Shown in pieces: positions 11,618-23,399 of a stretch of 64,000 nt of DNA (positions are counted from its first letter, which is position 1; each line of letters starts with the position of its first letter). Both the position numbers and the translations under genes were made by a program. The notes under the pieces were generated by a model, which was given only the letters and a program-made list of their open reading frames with translations, searched no databases and was not told where the DNA came from. Source of the stretch: Antitrichia curtipendula (taxonomy: Eukaryota > Streptophyta > Bryopsida > Hypnales > Leucodontaceae); NCBI GenBank assembly GCA_951230915.1, contig OX579636.1, forward strand, positions 1,999,001-2,063,000, read 5' to 3'.

Positions 11618-12495
11618 GTGCCACACTTTCACTGGAGTGTCCGCTGCAGACATTTTAATCCTCAACTGCAACAATAAATCCAGGCAATCAATCAATTGGA
11701 AATACGAGTGGGGAGTGACTGAGTGAGGAGTGAGGGTCTGAGACTCTGAGGGGTCGAAGCTGCCCACGTTCTCACGTTCCCATAGGATGTTCCTACGTCG
11801 CACGAGTGATTGATGAGGCAGTAGTGCACTGACCTGACCGACCCTCCACGTCATTCACTTCCATATTGAGAGCGACTCCGGACTCTCCACTGGAATGTAA
11901 GTTATCACACTGTGTATACGCGCCTACGCGGTAAGGTCCCAGATCTTCCCATTGAACCACTCCTGCAATTTGTAAGTGCCAGTGAATCAGGTCTACTATC
12001 ATTAATTAGTCTGTCTCAATAATACAGTATGAAAAAAGTGCCTAATGTGCAGCTCTATGATTACTGAGTTACTGACTAGCTGCAAGCTACAGTACGAGGT
12101 TGATACAGTACAGTAGAATGAGTTGTTCAGCAGAGGAACATGTTCCGCCTTGCCAGGTTCCAGTAACATGTTCATACCAAATTGAAACTACCACCAAACT
12201 GGAACTTTCCGTTCCCGAAGCAACTGAACTGAACTGAACCCAGTTTCCGATGTCAAGCTCGCCTAGTTCACGACTTACGTGGTACACAAATCATCAATAT
12301 ACTGGTCACAAATCATTGCCGTGGTTTCATCGTCGATCAAGCCCAGTTGGTTCGATTGCAGACCAAAAAGGTTCCTGACAGACCGCGGAACCTGCCAGAC
12401 CCCTGATTGGATGAAAAAAATCTCACACAGAGCATGCTGGGGACCCACATAGTTCAGTATGAATCCAAAGCCGAACGACAGTGCTCAGATTACTG
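11618..12495. other. Spacer between two inverted MITE copies
   Basis: About 880 bp, GC-richer than its surroundings, with many short frames on both strands but none with recognisable features. GAACATGTTCC-like palindromes occur near 12137-12170. Confidence 0.4.
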
Positions 12496-13294
12496 TAGGG
12501 TAGAACCACCCAATACCAACCAGGGATCCTAACCAACCTGTAGGGCGCAGCTATTTCCAACCAAAAGTCTGGAAAGAGATTTTTTCTCATTTGCAAGGTT
12601 GGCACTAGAAGGTCATAACACATGTCGATGTAGTGAGCAAGAAAGTAGCATTAGAGAAAATTTGGACTCTCGAGAAGCCCGTCAAGCTTTGACGAGCCAC
12701 TCTATTCGGGGAGTCCTACGGAGCTAAGAAAAGGACGGCATTTTTGTCACAGATGCAATGTCAGCTTGTGTGAACTTCGTGAAGAACTATCAATTTTTCT
12801 CCTTCTTTTATGTATAGTTTATTCAAAGTTTTGCAAGGAGTGTTTACTGCACAATGACATATATTTAAAAATAGTAATTGCCGCCCCCTCCTCCATTTAA
12901 GTAATATTTTTTTTGTAATCAATGCTTTGAACTCACAATGAGCAACAATAGGGGAATTTTTTTTTGTCAAGCCAAAATAAATGTAATACAGGGGTCCCTT
13001 CCAACCCTTCTTAGCGGCCTTCTTGAGAGTCCACATTTTCTCTAATGGAAGGAGTGAGTAGTAAATTAGTTCTGGAATGATTGGAATTGGAAGACTATAT
13101 ATTGGGTATAGGTTGAGGCTAAATTTTGGCTTCCAAAATTTATAGAAATTAAATTTTTTTTTTTTAAATCACAAAAAATTGGCAATGCCCGTCATTTCTA
13201 TCTTTCTATAGGGCAATAAATTTACATTGCCTTCTACTGCTCCAAAACATGTGCAAAATTGCTTAAGCGGTCAACTATGGATGGTTTTGCCATA
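12496..13294 (-). mobile_element. Same MITE family, copy B, with a nested insertion
   Basis: The ends read TAGGGTAGAACCACCC and, reverse complemented, TATGGCAAAACCATCCATA. Outside the nested 399-bp element at 12649-13047 the copy is about 400 bp long, matching copy A in inverted orientation, for example over TGGTTGGAAATAGCTGC and AATTGGAAGACTATATATT-type blocks. Confidence 0.65.
12649..13047. mobile_element. Nested 399-bp MITE
   Basis: The terminal inverted repeats are CATTAGAGAAAATTTGGACT and, reverse complemented, CATTAGAGAAAATGTGGACT. They continue as CTC(G/A)AGAAG. It interrupts copy B; copy A lacks it at the matching point near 11432. No ORF of note. Confidence 0.75.
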
Positions 13295-13369
13295 GTCGCA
13301 TGTGAATTATTTTGCAAAAAATTGAAAAAATGAGAGAATGACGAGTTCATGTGATCAGTCTTCCAGTAC

Positions 13370-14697
13370 TTACCTCTAGAAGGACCAATTGAAGGCCTTT
13401 TGTTTGCAACACCATATTCATTAAAATGAGAGATTGGAGACCTCTCAAAATAATCATGCTGATCTTGATCTAAAACATCAGTTTCCATTAAAATGAGAGT
13501 TTTGATCTGAAGTGATATAAAACCTTTCAGATTTGACCTAATATTGAAAGGTTTTTTGTCAATTTAACTCGATTTGAGTTAAATTGGCATAAAATCTTTC
13601 AATATTAGGTCAAATCTGAAAGGGTTTCTTGTTAATTTAACTCGAACCGAGTTAAATTGACAAAAAACCTTTCAATATTAGGTCAAATCTGAAAGGTTTT
13701 TCGTTAATTTAACTCGAATCTAGTTAAATTGACAGAAAATCTTTCAATTTTAGTTGAACTGACATAAAACCTTTAGTTGATTTTTTTTTAATAACCTCTC
13801 ATTTCAATGGAAAACTCCCATTTTAATGAATATGGTGTTTTTGCTAGAAAACACTCAAAACTGCCATTTCTATAGCAGAGAGTACAAAAATTTGAAAAAT
13901 ATTTTTTTGCACATCTAACCGTAGGATCTTACACCTAATTAGTATGAGAATTTGTGGAAAAAATTTCATAAATTTTGACTGCATATATTGCAAGATATCT
14001 GCATTTAAAGTGAAAAAACATATTTTTCAGCACATTGCCAAACTAGATTTTGTGATTTTGAACCTTCATAAATTAAAATTTTTGCACTACAAAGTTTTGA
14101 GCTTTAAATATTTATTGAGAGTTTAGTAAAAAAATAAAACATTCAAGAAAACTTAATTTTTATTCTTTAAAAAATTATTAAATAAAAGTATGTATGAGAT
14201 AGAAGGAAAATCTAAATTATTAATATCTCTAAAATGGAATAAAAATGCACTAATTCCAATGGTAAGATTGTTCTAGGAAGCAAACTAAAACATGTGGAAT
14301 TTTATTTTTTTAAATTGTAAAAATTGCATTAAGAAATGAACCGTACAAGTTATTTTTTCAAGAAGATGCTCTAATTGCCTGAAAAACAAGATTGTCCATA
14401 ACTTTCTTGTAACAAACCCAAATGAAATGAATAAAAGTTTTTCATGTACAAAAAAATATAATCTATGTGGAAAAAAAATTAAAATTAAAATTAAAAATTT
14501 TGGAATTTTCTTTTGCTGCCCCTATCCCTTGTTTTGAGCTTATTTGGGCATAACTTTTGTTCTTGGGCACCGGTTGAAAAAAAATTATATTCCCATGAAG
14601 CTAATCAATTTTTCTATCTTCTAAAAATCATGACAGGTACCTGTCTGAAATCCCATTTGTCCCCCGAGGGGACAATGGTCCTACATGGGTTTAAAAT
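13370..14697 (-). mobile_element. Degenerate TTAA-family element (copy 3) carrying a nested palindromic element
   Basis: The outer left end is TTACCTCTAGAAGGACCAAT, degenerate from TTAACCCCTAAAGGACC. The right end keeps the subterminal palindrome TGTCCCCCGAGGGGACA (near 14660). The interior matches the minus orientation of the family, for example AACACTCAAAACTGCCA at 13851. A 432-bp element with its own target duplication sits inside at 13408-13839. Confidence 0.6.
13408..13839. mobile_element. 432-bp palindromic element with internal palindromic array
   Basis: The terminal inverted repeats are AACACCATATTCATTAAAAT and its complement. A 5-bp duplication, TTTGC, flanks it at 13403-13407 and 13840-13844. 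The centre (about 13510-13775) is an array of alternating palindromes built from GTTAAATTGACA...AACCTTTCAATATTAGG and its complement, about three rounds with a period near 85-90 bp. No ORF. Confidence 0.8.
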
Positions 14698-14737
14698 TGT
14701 TCCCGCATTCAGAATGGACATCTAGAAGCTTGAAGTA

Positions 14738-15210
14738 ACTAATAGTGGTAGTCACGGCTTATTCAAAGTACGTGTGAACAATGGAGATTCAATAGCGGAG
14801 AGTGTTTGGATTAGCCAATGAGAAGCCACATTTTTTGAAGAAGCTGTGACCACCCTCAAATGGTCGACTGTTGAGAATGTATAATGGAATTATCTGACAA
14901 GGTAAATGTCAAGGAAGCGGAAGTCAAATGAGTAGCAGTTAAAACATAAATGAAGGTGAAACTAGAAATCCAAAGGTCAAAGTGGGAGTTCAAAAGGGAA
15001 AGTTAAGAGAACAAAAGAATATTCTTAGCGTGATATGGATTGTTCACCCTCAACATCCACTTTCGGAGGTGGATGTTGAGGGTGAACAATCAATATCACG
15101 CTAAGAATATTCCAACTAAACGAGGCCAACCCTACGCGGCCACGACTCCAATCTCCATTGTTCATTGCGAGTCGCAACAAGCCGTGGCTACCCCTAATGT
15201 GATAAGAAAA
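14738..15210. mobile_element. Foldback element with near-perfect central hairpin
   Basis: Outer imperfect arms (near 14738-14815 and 15130-15205; blocks GTAGTCACGGCTT against AGCCGTGGCTAC, and AACAATGGAGATT against AATCTCCATTGTT) surround a central hairpin. The hairpin arms at 15017-15060 and 15069-15112 match at 43 of 44 positions with an 8-nt loop. No protein. A transcript would be a long double-stranded RNA. Confidence 0.7.
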
Positions 15211-15360
15211 GAAAAAATAAGAAAAAAAAAGGCGTGCTTGCCTGTCACTGTCACTTACAGTAATTGCTTGGAAATAACACGTTACAAACGTCGAAGTGAC
15301 CGTGCCTTCCGAGCGTTGGAGCTCATGAGTTCACTTCTGTGAATCTTGGCCATCGATTGC

Positions 15361-15461
15361 CAAGCTTAAGATTGTTCGTGAACCTGTTGTTCTAATTGGC
15401 TACTGCCACGTTGGGATGACCCTGGCATAGTTGCACAAGTTCACGAACAATCTTGAGCTTG
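15361..15461. repeat. Short hairpin, 23-bp arms, 55-nt loop
   Basis: The arms 15361-15383 (CAAGCTTAAGATTGTTCGTG then AAC) and 15439-15461 pair with one mismatch. Size and shape are compatible with a plant miRNA-type precursor, but a degenerate MITE is equally likely. Confidence 0.6.
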
Positions 15462-15711
15462 AAGATGATGATGATCCAACTTAATGGCATTCACGGAATC
15501 AAAGCCCAAAGCCACCGTAAGAAGTCTCTTCTGGGTCACGGCGCTGTAGTTCCTACTTTTATCAGCGAGCAGCCAAGCCAAACCCAGGCAGATACTGAAT
15601 AAGGGAAATTAGGATGGGAATGCTGACAGAGGAAACGACCTTCCATGCAGTAATGTAGTGTTTCAACGATCGGAGGAGGAGAAAAACAAGTGCTACAAAT
15701 CATCCAAATAC

Positions 15712-16600
15712 TCGTGACACCTAAAGTTCCAAGAGTCGCTCGGGGATACTTGGAACTTATTGATATTACTTATGATCTCCATTCTTGGCAAGATCTTTTG
15801 AAACTTTTTTGCAAGACAGTAAAATTGATTAGCTTTTGGGGAATACAATTTTCGTTTCAATCAGTGCCTAGGAGCAAAAGTAATGCTACAATAAGTCAAA
15901 ACAAGCAAGTGGGGAACACAACAATACACAAAAGCTTAAAATAAATATTTTATTTTTTACTTTTTATAAATTATATATTTGTCTATTTGAAAAGATTTGA
16001 TTCATTCCATTTGGATAAGTGATGTGAAAGTTATAAAGCTTCTTTGTTTTGCAAGCAATTTTAACAAATTCTTGAGAAAATAATGTATTGGATCCATTTA
16101 CAAATTCAATTTTAACAATTTAAAAAAAAAGTTACACATAATTTAGTTTGCTTTCTAGAACAATCTCACCATTGGGGGATTAACAATGTGTTTCAATTCC
16201 ATCTTAGAACCATCAACAATTTAGTTTGTTTTTTCTATCACATACCAACTACAACATAATAACTTTTTAGAGAACAAAAATCAAGAGAGGGAGAGAGTGA
16301 ATTTTTTCTCCCAAACTCTCAACTTAATTTTGAGCACTAAATAAATTTTAATTAAAAGGATTTAAAGCCTTATAATCTAGTCAAGCTAGAGAAATTCACT
16401 TTAAACACTTATATCTTGTGATAGATATGGTCATGGTTTCTGAATTTTCTTCCAAACATTCTCATACTAGTGTACTACAAGATCCTACAATTGAAATATG
16501 TAAAAGGAACCAATGCTTAAAATTTTATTGTTTGACTTGAAAAGGGCAGTTTTGAGTGGTATTTGACAAAAAAAAATGACCTTGAGACTACGGTGGTTAA
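15712..16600 (+). mobile_element. TTAA-family element (copy 4), degenerate
   Basis: The left end resembles ACACCTAAAGTTCC and the right end reads GACCTTGAGACTACGGTGGTTAA. The interior shares blocks with the other copies, for example 'catttggataagtgatgtgaaagtta' (16007-16032) and 'gtttcaattccatcttagaacc' (16191-16212). No coding capacity. Confidence 0.55.
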
Positions 16601-18351
16601 CACATTATATTTGCATTGGAGGCCATTAAATCTAAATGGTTGACAGGTTGACAAGTAGACAAGTAGACACTAAGTGCAACTTTCAGGTGTGCTTCGTAAT
16701 TAAACTTCCGAACCTAGTCCGAGTTAAGCAGCGTTTAAACTGCAAAGCTTTGAATCTGCTTTCAGGTACTAAGCATGAGTACAAAAACAGTACAGTGATC
16801 TACAGTAACCATATACACTCACATCATTATTCATACTCACGATGAGACGGACGCAGCTTACAATAAAAATCATCCGGCAAACTAGAACATTACAGAAAGA
16901 ATGAGCTGGATTGACCAGCTCCACAGAGAAATTTTCTAACCTTGAGATATCTGATTCCGGGATCATCGACGGTTGTAACGACTTCCTACGCAGATCTCTA
17001 TTAACCCTTACAAACGTCCAACGAAACCTGTGGTTCAAAAAACTAATTCTTGTAACGGTATTGATCTCAAATGTTACTAAGCTAAATGAAGACCCAATTT
17101 ATTTTTTCCCTACTTTCACTACCACTTTAAATCATGCAAAATGATCAATATCAAGTGACAGAGATATGAGTGTTTCCAATTTGAAATGTAGCAGAAGTCA
17201 ACAAAACCGTGGCCATCTATAAATCTTTCAATTATCATGGTTATTCATCTTGAGGGTTTCAATTGCACGTTTCTATGCACCAGATTCAAAATATTTGAGA
17301 TTATCTTTTTATTCAAAAACAAGAAAAAAATAAAGACGAGTTATAACACAAGCTTTTTATAACCTTCTTTGAATCAGTGGGAAAATTCAACCATTCACTC
17401 AGTTGGGGAGAAATTTATAACTTTTAAAGTTCACTTCGGTACGAAAATAATTTCCAATTTGTTTTTGAAAAAGAATATTATCAAAGAGGACACAATGATC
17501 TCCAAAAATGAAGCCGTCCACAACTGCTCATTGACAACTATGCCCGAAGTGGCCAACCAGGGTGTATTGATGTGTTCTGATCTTAGAAGTTAGAATGGAA
17601 CCTAAATTGATACATTGTTCGAAGATAACACTTAGTAGCACATTGATGCATAAAAGAGATAATGAAGACTGTTGCCACTTGCGGACGATTTCACTTCATC
17701 TACAGTAGATACCCTCACCACAAAGTAATCGCCTTCTCAACATGCAAATGTCATGAGAAGTTAGGGGAGAATTTATACCCTACGTACTGAAGCTCAAAGT
17801 CATATCCCATGACCAACCTCCAATGAAATCACTCGAGCCTTATCATGAGTGAAACGACCGTTGCCAGCAGGTCGAGCACGAGCCAATCTCAACCAATTGA
17901 CACTGCAGAATTCGGTAACATAAGCTAATTCAAAATTTCCCGCATGAGCAGTGTAGGAATCGGATTCTACACATGGTGGCGTGGTTCCGTGCCAAGGTCA
18001 TGGACTCTGCCAACAATACCAATATCCATGTGTCAACAAATAATGCAGACTGGCACCATGATCATCTCTTGAGACCTAAAATGCATGTTCTTGACAGCCT
18101 AAATGCATGCGCCTAAGATAGGGATACCCTAAACCAGCAGGGATTGCCACTTAATCAGATGTTGAGCAGGTGTACGTGCGCTGGAATCCTCTTTCATTTG
18201 CCAAACAAGAAAAACAAAAATCTGCCCAGGAACTACGAAAGTGGCGATATTGGGTGTCCCTACCTTAAGATTGTGTGGTTAGTGACAAACCTCAGTGCTA
18301 ATAACAAATAAGGAAAGAAAAGGGCCTACGAGCAAATACGATGCCACGAAT
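16601..18351. other. Region downstream of the SMN-like exons; 3' part of that gene may lie here
   Basis: GC content is higher than in the flanking repeats. On the minus strand, short coding-like stretches occur (for example TTPPCVESDSYTAHAGNF, reading from about 17985 down to 17930), but I could not join them in phase to the SMN-like exons. No Tudor domain or C-terminal YG box was found by eye. Confidence 0.35.
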
Positions 18352-19164
18352 TTAGTCACGTTCATACCGCTCTTGAGAATTTGCAGGCTGGGAGTCCACA
18401 AGCTCGTCATCTTCCTTCTCTGAACCTTGAGAGACCACACTCTCCTTCAAAAATGAGAGTCCATGCATCTGTAAGAACGATACAGATACACAAAATAGCC
18501 GAGTAGTTATTTTCAAGGGATTCCAAGAATTGAATACAGCTAGAGGCAAAGCAATGCGGTAACCAAAAAACTGAGAGCCTGTATAAGTTTCTATTCGCTT
18601 CTAACAAGTTTACAAATTCCAGAAAGAAGCACAGAATCACGGCCAAACCCGCGTTTAAAACTCAAAAAAATCAAAATCAAAATCAACCGAGTTATACATT
18701 AAAGCGCAGTACTGCCTAAACATGCTTCTCGGAGGCCTCACTCTTCTGCATAATCAAAAGTCCAAACATTTGTAATAAAAAGGGATAACAACGCAATAGC
18801 CCAGCACTCTTGGATACAGCTCGAGGCAATGCAATGCGGTGACAAGAGAGTTGTAAGTCTGTTTAATTTTCTAATACTTCTGCATATTTCAGCAACAAGC
18901 AACAAATCCCGGCCAATACTGCGCACAACAAATTCAAGAAACTCAAGAAATTCGTTACTACAGCTGATTTCATCAGTTGCAGCAAATCGGTAAAGAGATG
19001 GGCGCCTTAAGAAATGGTCAACCAAAATCAACCAATCTACACTTGGAAGCGCGGCGTTGAATTGCTCACCGTGGTCGACAATTGCGCCCTACCTGCTGAT
19101 ATTTGATGATAGCCGCATCGAAAGCCTCGACCAGCACGGTATCGTTCCAAGCATCGGACATCAT
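18352..19164 (-). CDS. SMN-like (survival of motor neuron) gene, first two coding exons
   Basis: Exon 1 runs from ATG 19164 (a second ATG follows at 19161) to 19093 and ends in a good donor (CAG|GTAGGG). Exon 2 starts at 18468 after TTCTTACAG. Both junctions are phase 0. The joined protein begins MMSDAWNDTVLVEAFDAAII, then KYQQ|MHGLSFLKESVV. This matches the Gemin2-binding pattern of SMN/Smn1 proteins (W-[DN]-D-[ST]-x-L-x-x-A-[FY]-x-x-A...[YF]...MH). Exon 2 reads through to a TAA at 18352-18354, or may end at a donor at 18368 (GCG|GTATGA), giving about 61 residues or more. SMN assembles Sm proteins on snRNAs; an N-terminal exon pair alone would not be a full protein. The family call rests on one motif. 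A telo-box lies upstream. Confidence 0.55.
18735..18930 (-). pseudogene. Decayed tandem duplicate of SMN-like exon 2 and adjoining intron
   Basis: Lying within intron 1, this segment resembles 18410-18690 about 300 bp away. Shared blocks are GTCCA(T/A)(G/A)CAT(C/T)TGTAA, GATACAGCT(A/C)GAGGCAA and CAATGCGGT. The duplicated exon start would be at 18769, but the acceptor AG has become AA and the frame (MFGLLIMQKSEASEKHV) ends quickly. It looks like a tandem segmental duplication now read as intron. Confidence 0.6.
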
Positions 19165-19272
19165 GATCGCGACTCTCCAAATTAAAAGGATTCTAAGGCA
19201 AACGCGTCGTGCAGAGCTCGCAAGAGGTTCTCGCAATAAGACTGAGCAGGGAACTGTTCGGGCGAAAGCTGG

Positions 19273-19282
19273 AAACCCTAAA
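19273..19282 (-). promoter_or_regulatory. Telo-box upstream of the SMN-like gene
   Basis: AAACCCTAAA about 110 bp upstream of the ATG at 19164. This motif is common in promoters or 5' UTRs of plant housekeeping and translation genes. Confidence 0.5.
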
Positions 19283-19345
19283 TGATGGAGCCCTCAAAAT
19301 GCATACTGTTGATGGAAAGAATGATTCCTGATTTTATGATATAAC

Positions 19346-20166
19346 TTAACCCCTAAGTGCCTAAGCCTTTCCAAGTGTGTTCTTCCTATGAAAAAAGAGC
19401 ATGGACTTGTAGTTATCCCCAATGACGCAAATTGTTTTTTTTTCAAAATCTAACCTTACAGATGTTTAAAGAGCTAGCTTATTAGTATATATACCAATTT
19501 TGAGTGCAAAATTGCCTAGGAGTTGTGAAATCATAACAAGAGAAATGTATGTTTTCTATTTTTAGTATGCTGCCCCTCCCTACAATGTTTGAGAAATTTG
19601 CAATTAAATATTTTTGGGGATTGGAGGTGACATGAACAACTACAAATTATGTTAGCACACTAAAATACACTTTCAAAAAACTTAATTTCACATGAAAAGC
19701 TATCAAACTCATTACACAATCCACCTTGCAATTGTTGAAATGCAATTTTTTTTATAAGTAGAAATCGCAAATAACTCCAAATCAACACTTGCATGTTTAA
19801 ATTTTCAACGATGAAAATCATGAAAACACTTTACTCTTTCTATTGGGACTATTTTCAAAGCAAATGGATAAGTACAACTTTTTAGATCTCGAATCAAGTG
19901 AAATTGGCAAGCTTTGTTCAAAGCTGGGAAATCAAGTAAAATTTGCAAACTTTACTCTTCCACTAATGATACATGTATGCCTTTGAGGACCTCTCAAAAA
20001 TCAAATATTTACCTTTTCTAGTGAAAAATAAAAGTTTCCAATAGTTAACCTTCAATACTGCCTGTAAAAACTTTTAAACCGATCAAAGGAATTTAACTGC
20101 CCGTATCCAAATAAGCCTGAAATTTTGTAGCGACCATATTTGGTCGCTCGGGCAGTTAGGGGTTAA
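19346..20166 (+). mobile_element. TTAA-flanked element, divergent subfamily (copy 5, 821 bp)
   Basis: TTAA lies at 19346-19349 and 20163-20166; the termini are CCCCTAAGTGCC and GGCAGTTAGGGG. The interior does not match the main subfamily. Near the right end is a short palindrome, GCGACCATATTTGGTCGC. No ORF. Confidence 0.7.
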
Positions 20167-20398
20167 GGTAGACAAGCATATTACCACCCTGATATATTAG
20201 CAATCTGATATCTTGGGGTCAACTCCAAGAGGGGCACACATTTTTCAGTGGTGTGTGTTTGTTTCACAAATCAAACCCCAAGTGGAATTATAATTTTCCA
20301 ATCAAAATTGTAATTTTTGTGAATTTCTCAAAGTGGTCTCCTTGAAATTACAAAACCATTCAAGGAGTGGAGTCATAACTATCCTATAAACAATCCAT

Positions 20399-20809
20399 AA
20401 GGTAGTATGCTCTAAGAGCGCCCGTCTCTTTGAAATGGCTCCTATAAAAAGCTAATAAATGGATATGATTTGGTCCTTAAATGGACCTCTTTAGCTATTG
20501 ATTAATTCGAGGAAAAAATATTCTTTATTGCAAGAGCCACTCATTGGCCTTAATTTCCTCAAATTCCTTTAGAAGTTGCAAGAGCCACTCATTTAAGGAG
20601 ATTTAGGGTCACAAATAGGTATCTACAACATATGTCTTTGAAAATTCGAAAATAATTCACAAATGTGTCAAAAAATATGAAACAACTTGTGATACATTGG
20701 GCATCTAAGTTTTTTTTCTAAAAAAATGAGTTAAAAATATTTATAATCATGCAAATCTATGAAAAAGGTGGACTAGCCTTTAAATGGTCCCTTTAGAGTA
20801 TACTACCTT
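20399..20809. mobile_element. 411-bp MITE, ends AAGGTAGTAT(G/A)CTCTAA
   Basis: The left terminus AAGGTAGTATGCTCTAA matches the complement of the right terminus (TTTAGAGTATACTACCTT). Inside are two direct copies of GCAAGAGCCACTCATT. Flanking TAA/TTA is suggestive of a Tourist-like origin but not decisive. Confidence 0.65.
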
Positions 20810-23399
20810 AATTGCCTTTCATGTATTCAATGGTACTTAAGTGTTCACCATTAAAGGATTCACATGTTACCCCTTGTTGGCATTAATGAAGTGATTTTGT
20901 TAAAAAATAAATGGATTTGGATGAGTTTTGGGGTGGAATTGTGGCCCAAAGTAGAATGATGGAATTACGTAGATGGCAGAAATGGGTTGGCATACCGTAG
21001 GTTTGGGTAGCCCAATTATGGACGCAACATGGTAGTTTCTGGTTGGAGGGAGGTTGACATAGAAGGTGCATGAATTGAGGTGTACATTAAGTACAAGGTA
21101 AGTATATCTATTGTAGTACCTTTGGTCAGTGCACATATTTAGATTGACCATTTTCACATTTTTTTGTTGCAATAGAATGGAAAATTAGATATTTTTTCAC
21201 AAGTATTTCATTCAATTTATTTTTCATAAAAAAAACATTTTATAGGTGGTCAAAGTAAAACATATAACTTCACATTGTTGTCCCTAAAGGGACTATTTTC
21301 ATTCATTTGGATTCTAATGTAATTTTTTGTACTTCCTATATGGTTGCAATGGTGTCCAAAAGCGTCCTTTCAAATTGTAGAATAATGAAGGAACTTTAGC
21401 CCATGCATAGCTACACAATGTGGAGGTTTTCCTTGAAGTTATAAAATAGTCACTATTCAATTCAATTCCACCCTTTTCAACCCCAATTTCAATGTGAAGT
21501 TGTCTAATGCAAATCTTTTATAATTTCTGCCACATTAGGATGCAAGAGGGTGCTATTAGGGTCAACAATAGGGATCACAATTGGATTAGAGGTCATTTTG
21601 AATATGCCTACTTTATACACAACATTATTAATCCTTAATTGTATCGACATTCACTTTCTAAGTGATAAATAAAGGGCTTGCAGGCCTTGTTTCATCCAAC
21701 TAACTTCTCATTCATCCAATATAACATTTGAATCTTGAAAAGATAACCTTCTTTAATGCCTAATTTCATGAAATTGTAGTAAATGATATTTCTATAACAA
21801 AGTATAAGCAAAAATGTGCCAAAATTTGAAAAATAATTGAAGCATTAAGGAATTAATCAATGTATAGAGGGCCTTGTTGCATTTCTTTAATTGAAGTGGC
21901 TTCCCTCCATTTTGGCTACAATATTACAACAAAAAATATTGTTGAAATTAAACTCAAAGTCCTTATCCTACGATATCCTAGGGAGGGATATACTTCCTTT
22001 CTTGGGACTTGGAGGGAGGATTGTTGTTGATTAAAAATGTTACATTGTAGTGACAAAAAATTGTTTGTAATGAATCCAATCCAATAATACATGGCACTTC
22101 CAATTTAGATTATTATTGCACCTACCAAATGGTCATGTATTCTTTGTGCATACTTTTGCATTTGAACATAATAAAGTTATGATGTTAGACTAAAATCCAC
22201 ATGAAAGATGCTTGTTGTTAAATTATCAATCTAATGGTGTTTTTAATGCCATATTTTAGTACATAATTCATATTCTAAGAGTCAAATATGGTCTATTGTA
22301 AACCTTTAAAGATTAACCATTTAAAAAAATGGAAACCTATGGAGTCCTTGAAATTTTAGAAGTCCAATGTTTAAAAAGATAATTGACAACAATATTGGAT
22401 ATAGACACAAAATTTCATACCTTGTTGTACTATATTTGACAAGATATAAAATCCATGTTTCTATAATGCAATAATTGGCAAGGATTTTGGAACTTTCTTC
22501 TTGTGTAGTTTGGATCTTGAGAAAGTAACAATACATGCGGAATTGCACCCATACAAGTCTATTACACCCTCAAATAGATTTGTATACAAAAATAGATGGT
22601 CTACACTGAAGAGGCAAAATGCTTCAACCTCCTTTAGGAACAACAACGCAAGGATGTGAGCATGTGAGCGTGAGCCTAAGAGCAGTGAGCAGGGATTGTG
22701 TGAGTCTAGAGACTAATCCCTCATCTCATTTCTAAAGATGAGAGGAAGATGATTACAATGAAAATACAATATGATATAGAACATTGAGTACATAATAAAA
22801 TATTCTTTTATTAAAGCAAATAATATATATTGAAATATGAATATAATATTTTGCTACTAGAATTTGGAAATTTTGAAGATAATATTATAATACTACATAT
22901 CTATTTTATATCATGCTAATATCTATCAACTAACTTGTTCATTTGCACGTCTTGATGATTCTGGCAACAACAAGCACTTGTTTCACTTCATCCAAGTTGA
23001 GGGTAGGAAGGTGGATAAACGTGTCTATTTTGTAATTTAGTTTGCAAAAATAAATAAAGATGTAATAAAAAATGTTTGCAATTTATGTACATGCTCCCAT
23101 AATGAGAACAAATGTAAGATAGAAAATTACAAAGTGTGATGTTATAAACCTTTGGTTAGGGTTAGTCTTCGACAAAAGTGTAAAAATAACACCAATTCAG
23201 GGCAAGGGAGGAAGTTCACCCCAATAATATTTGCAGTAGCATTTCTTGCATTTTCCCACTGATTGTGGTGATTTTTATTGGGTGCTTTATTGCTCTAGTA
23301 AACTTGTTTGCCATTACAAATGAAAGGGATTATTTTAGCATGTGTTTGTCGAGGATGAGTCCATAACACAAGCTTAAATACCCAAGACAAGGTGAATAA
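20810..23399. other. Gene-free AT-rich DNA
   Basis: About 2.6 kb with only short frames of no recognisable content. No RNA gene or clear inverted repeat was noticed. Confidence 0.45.
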
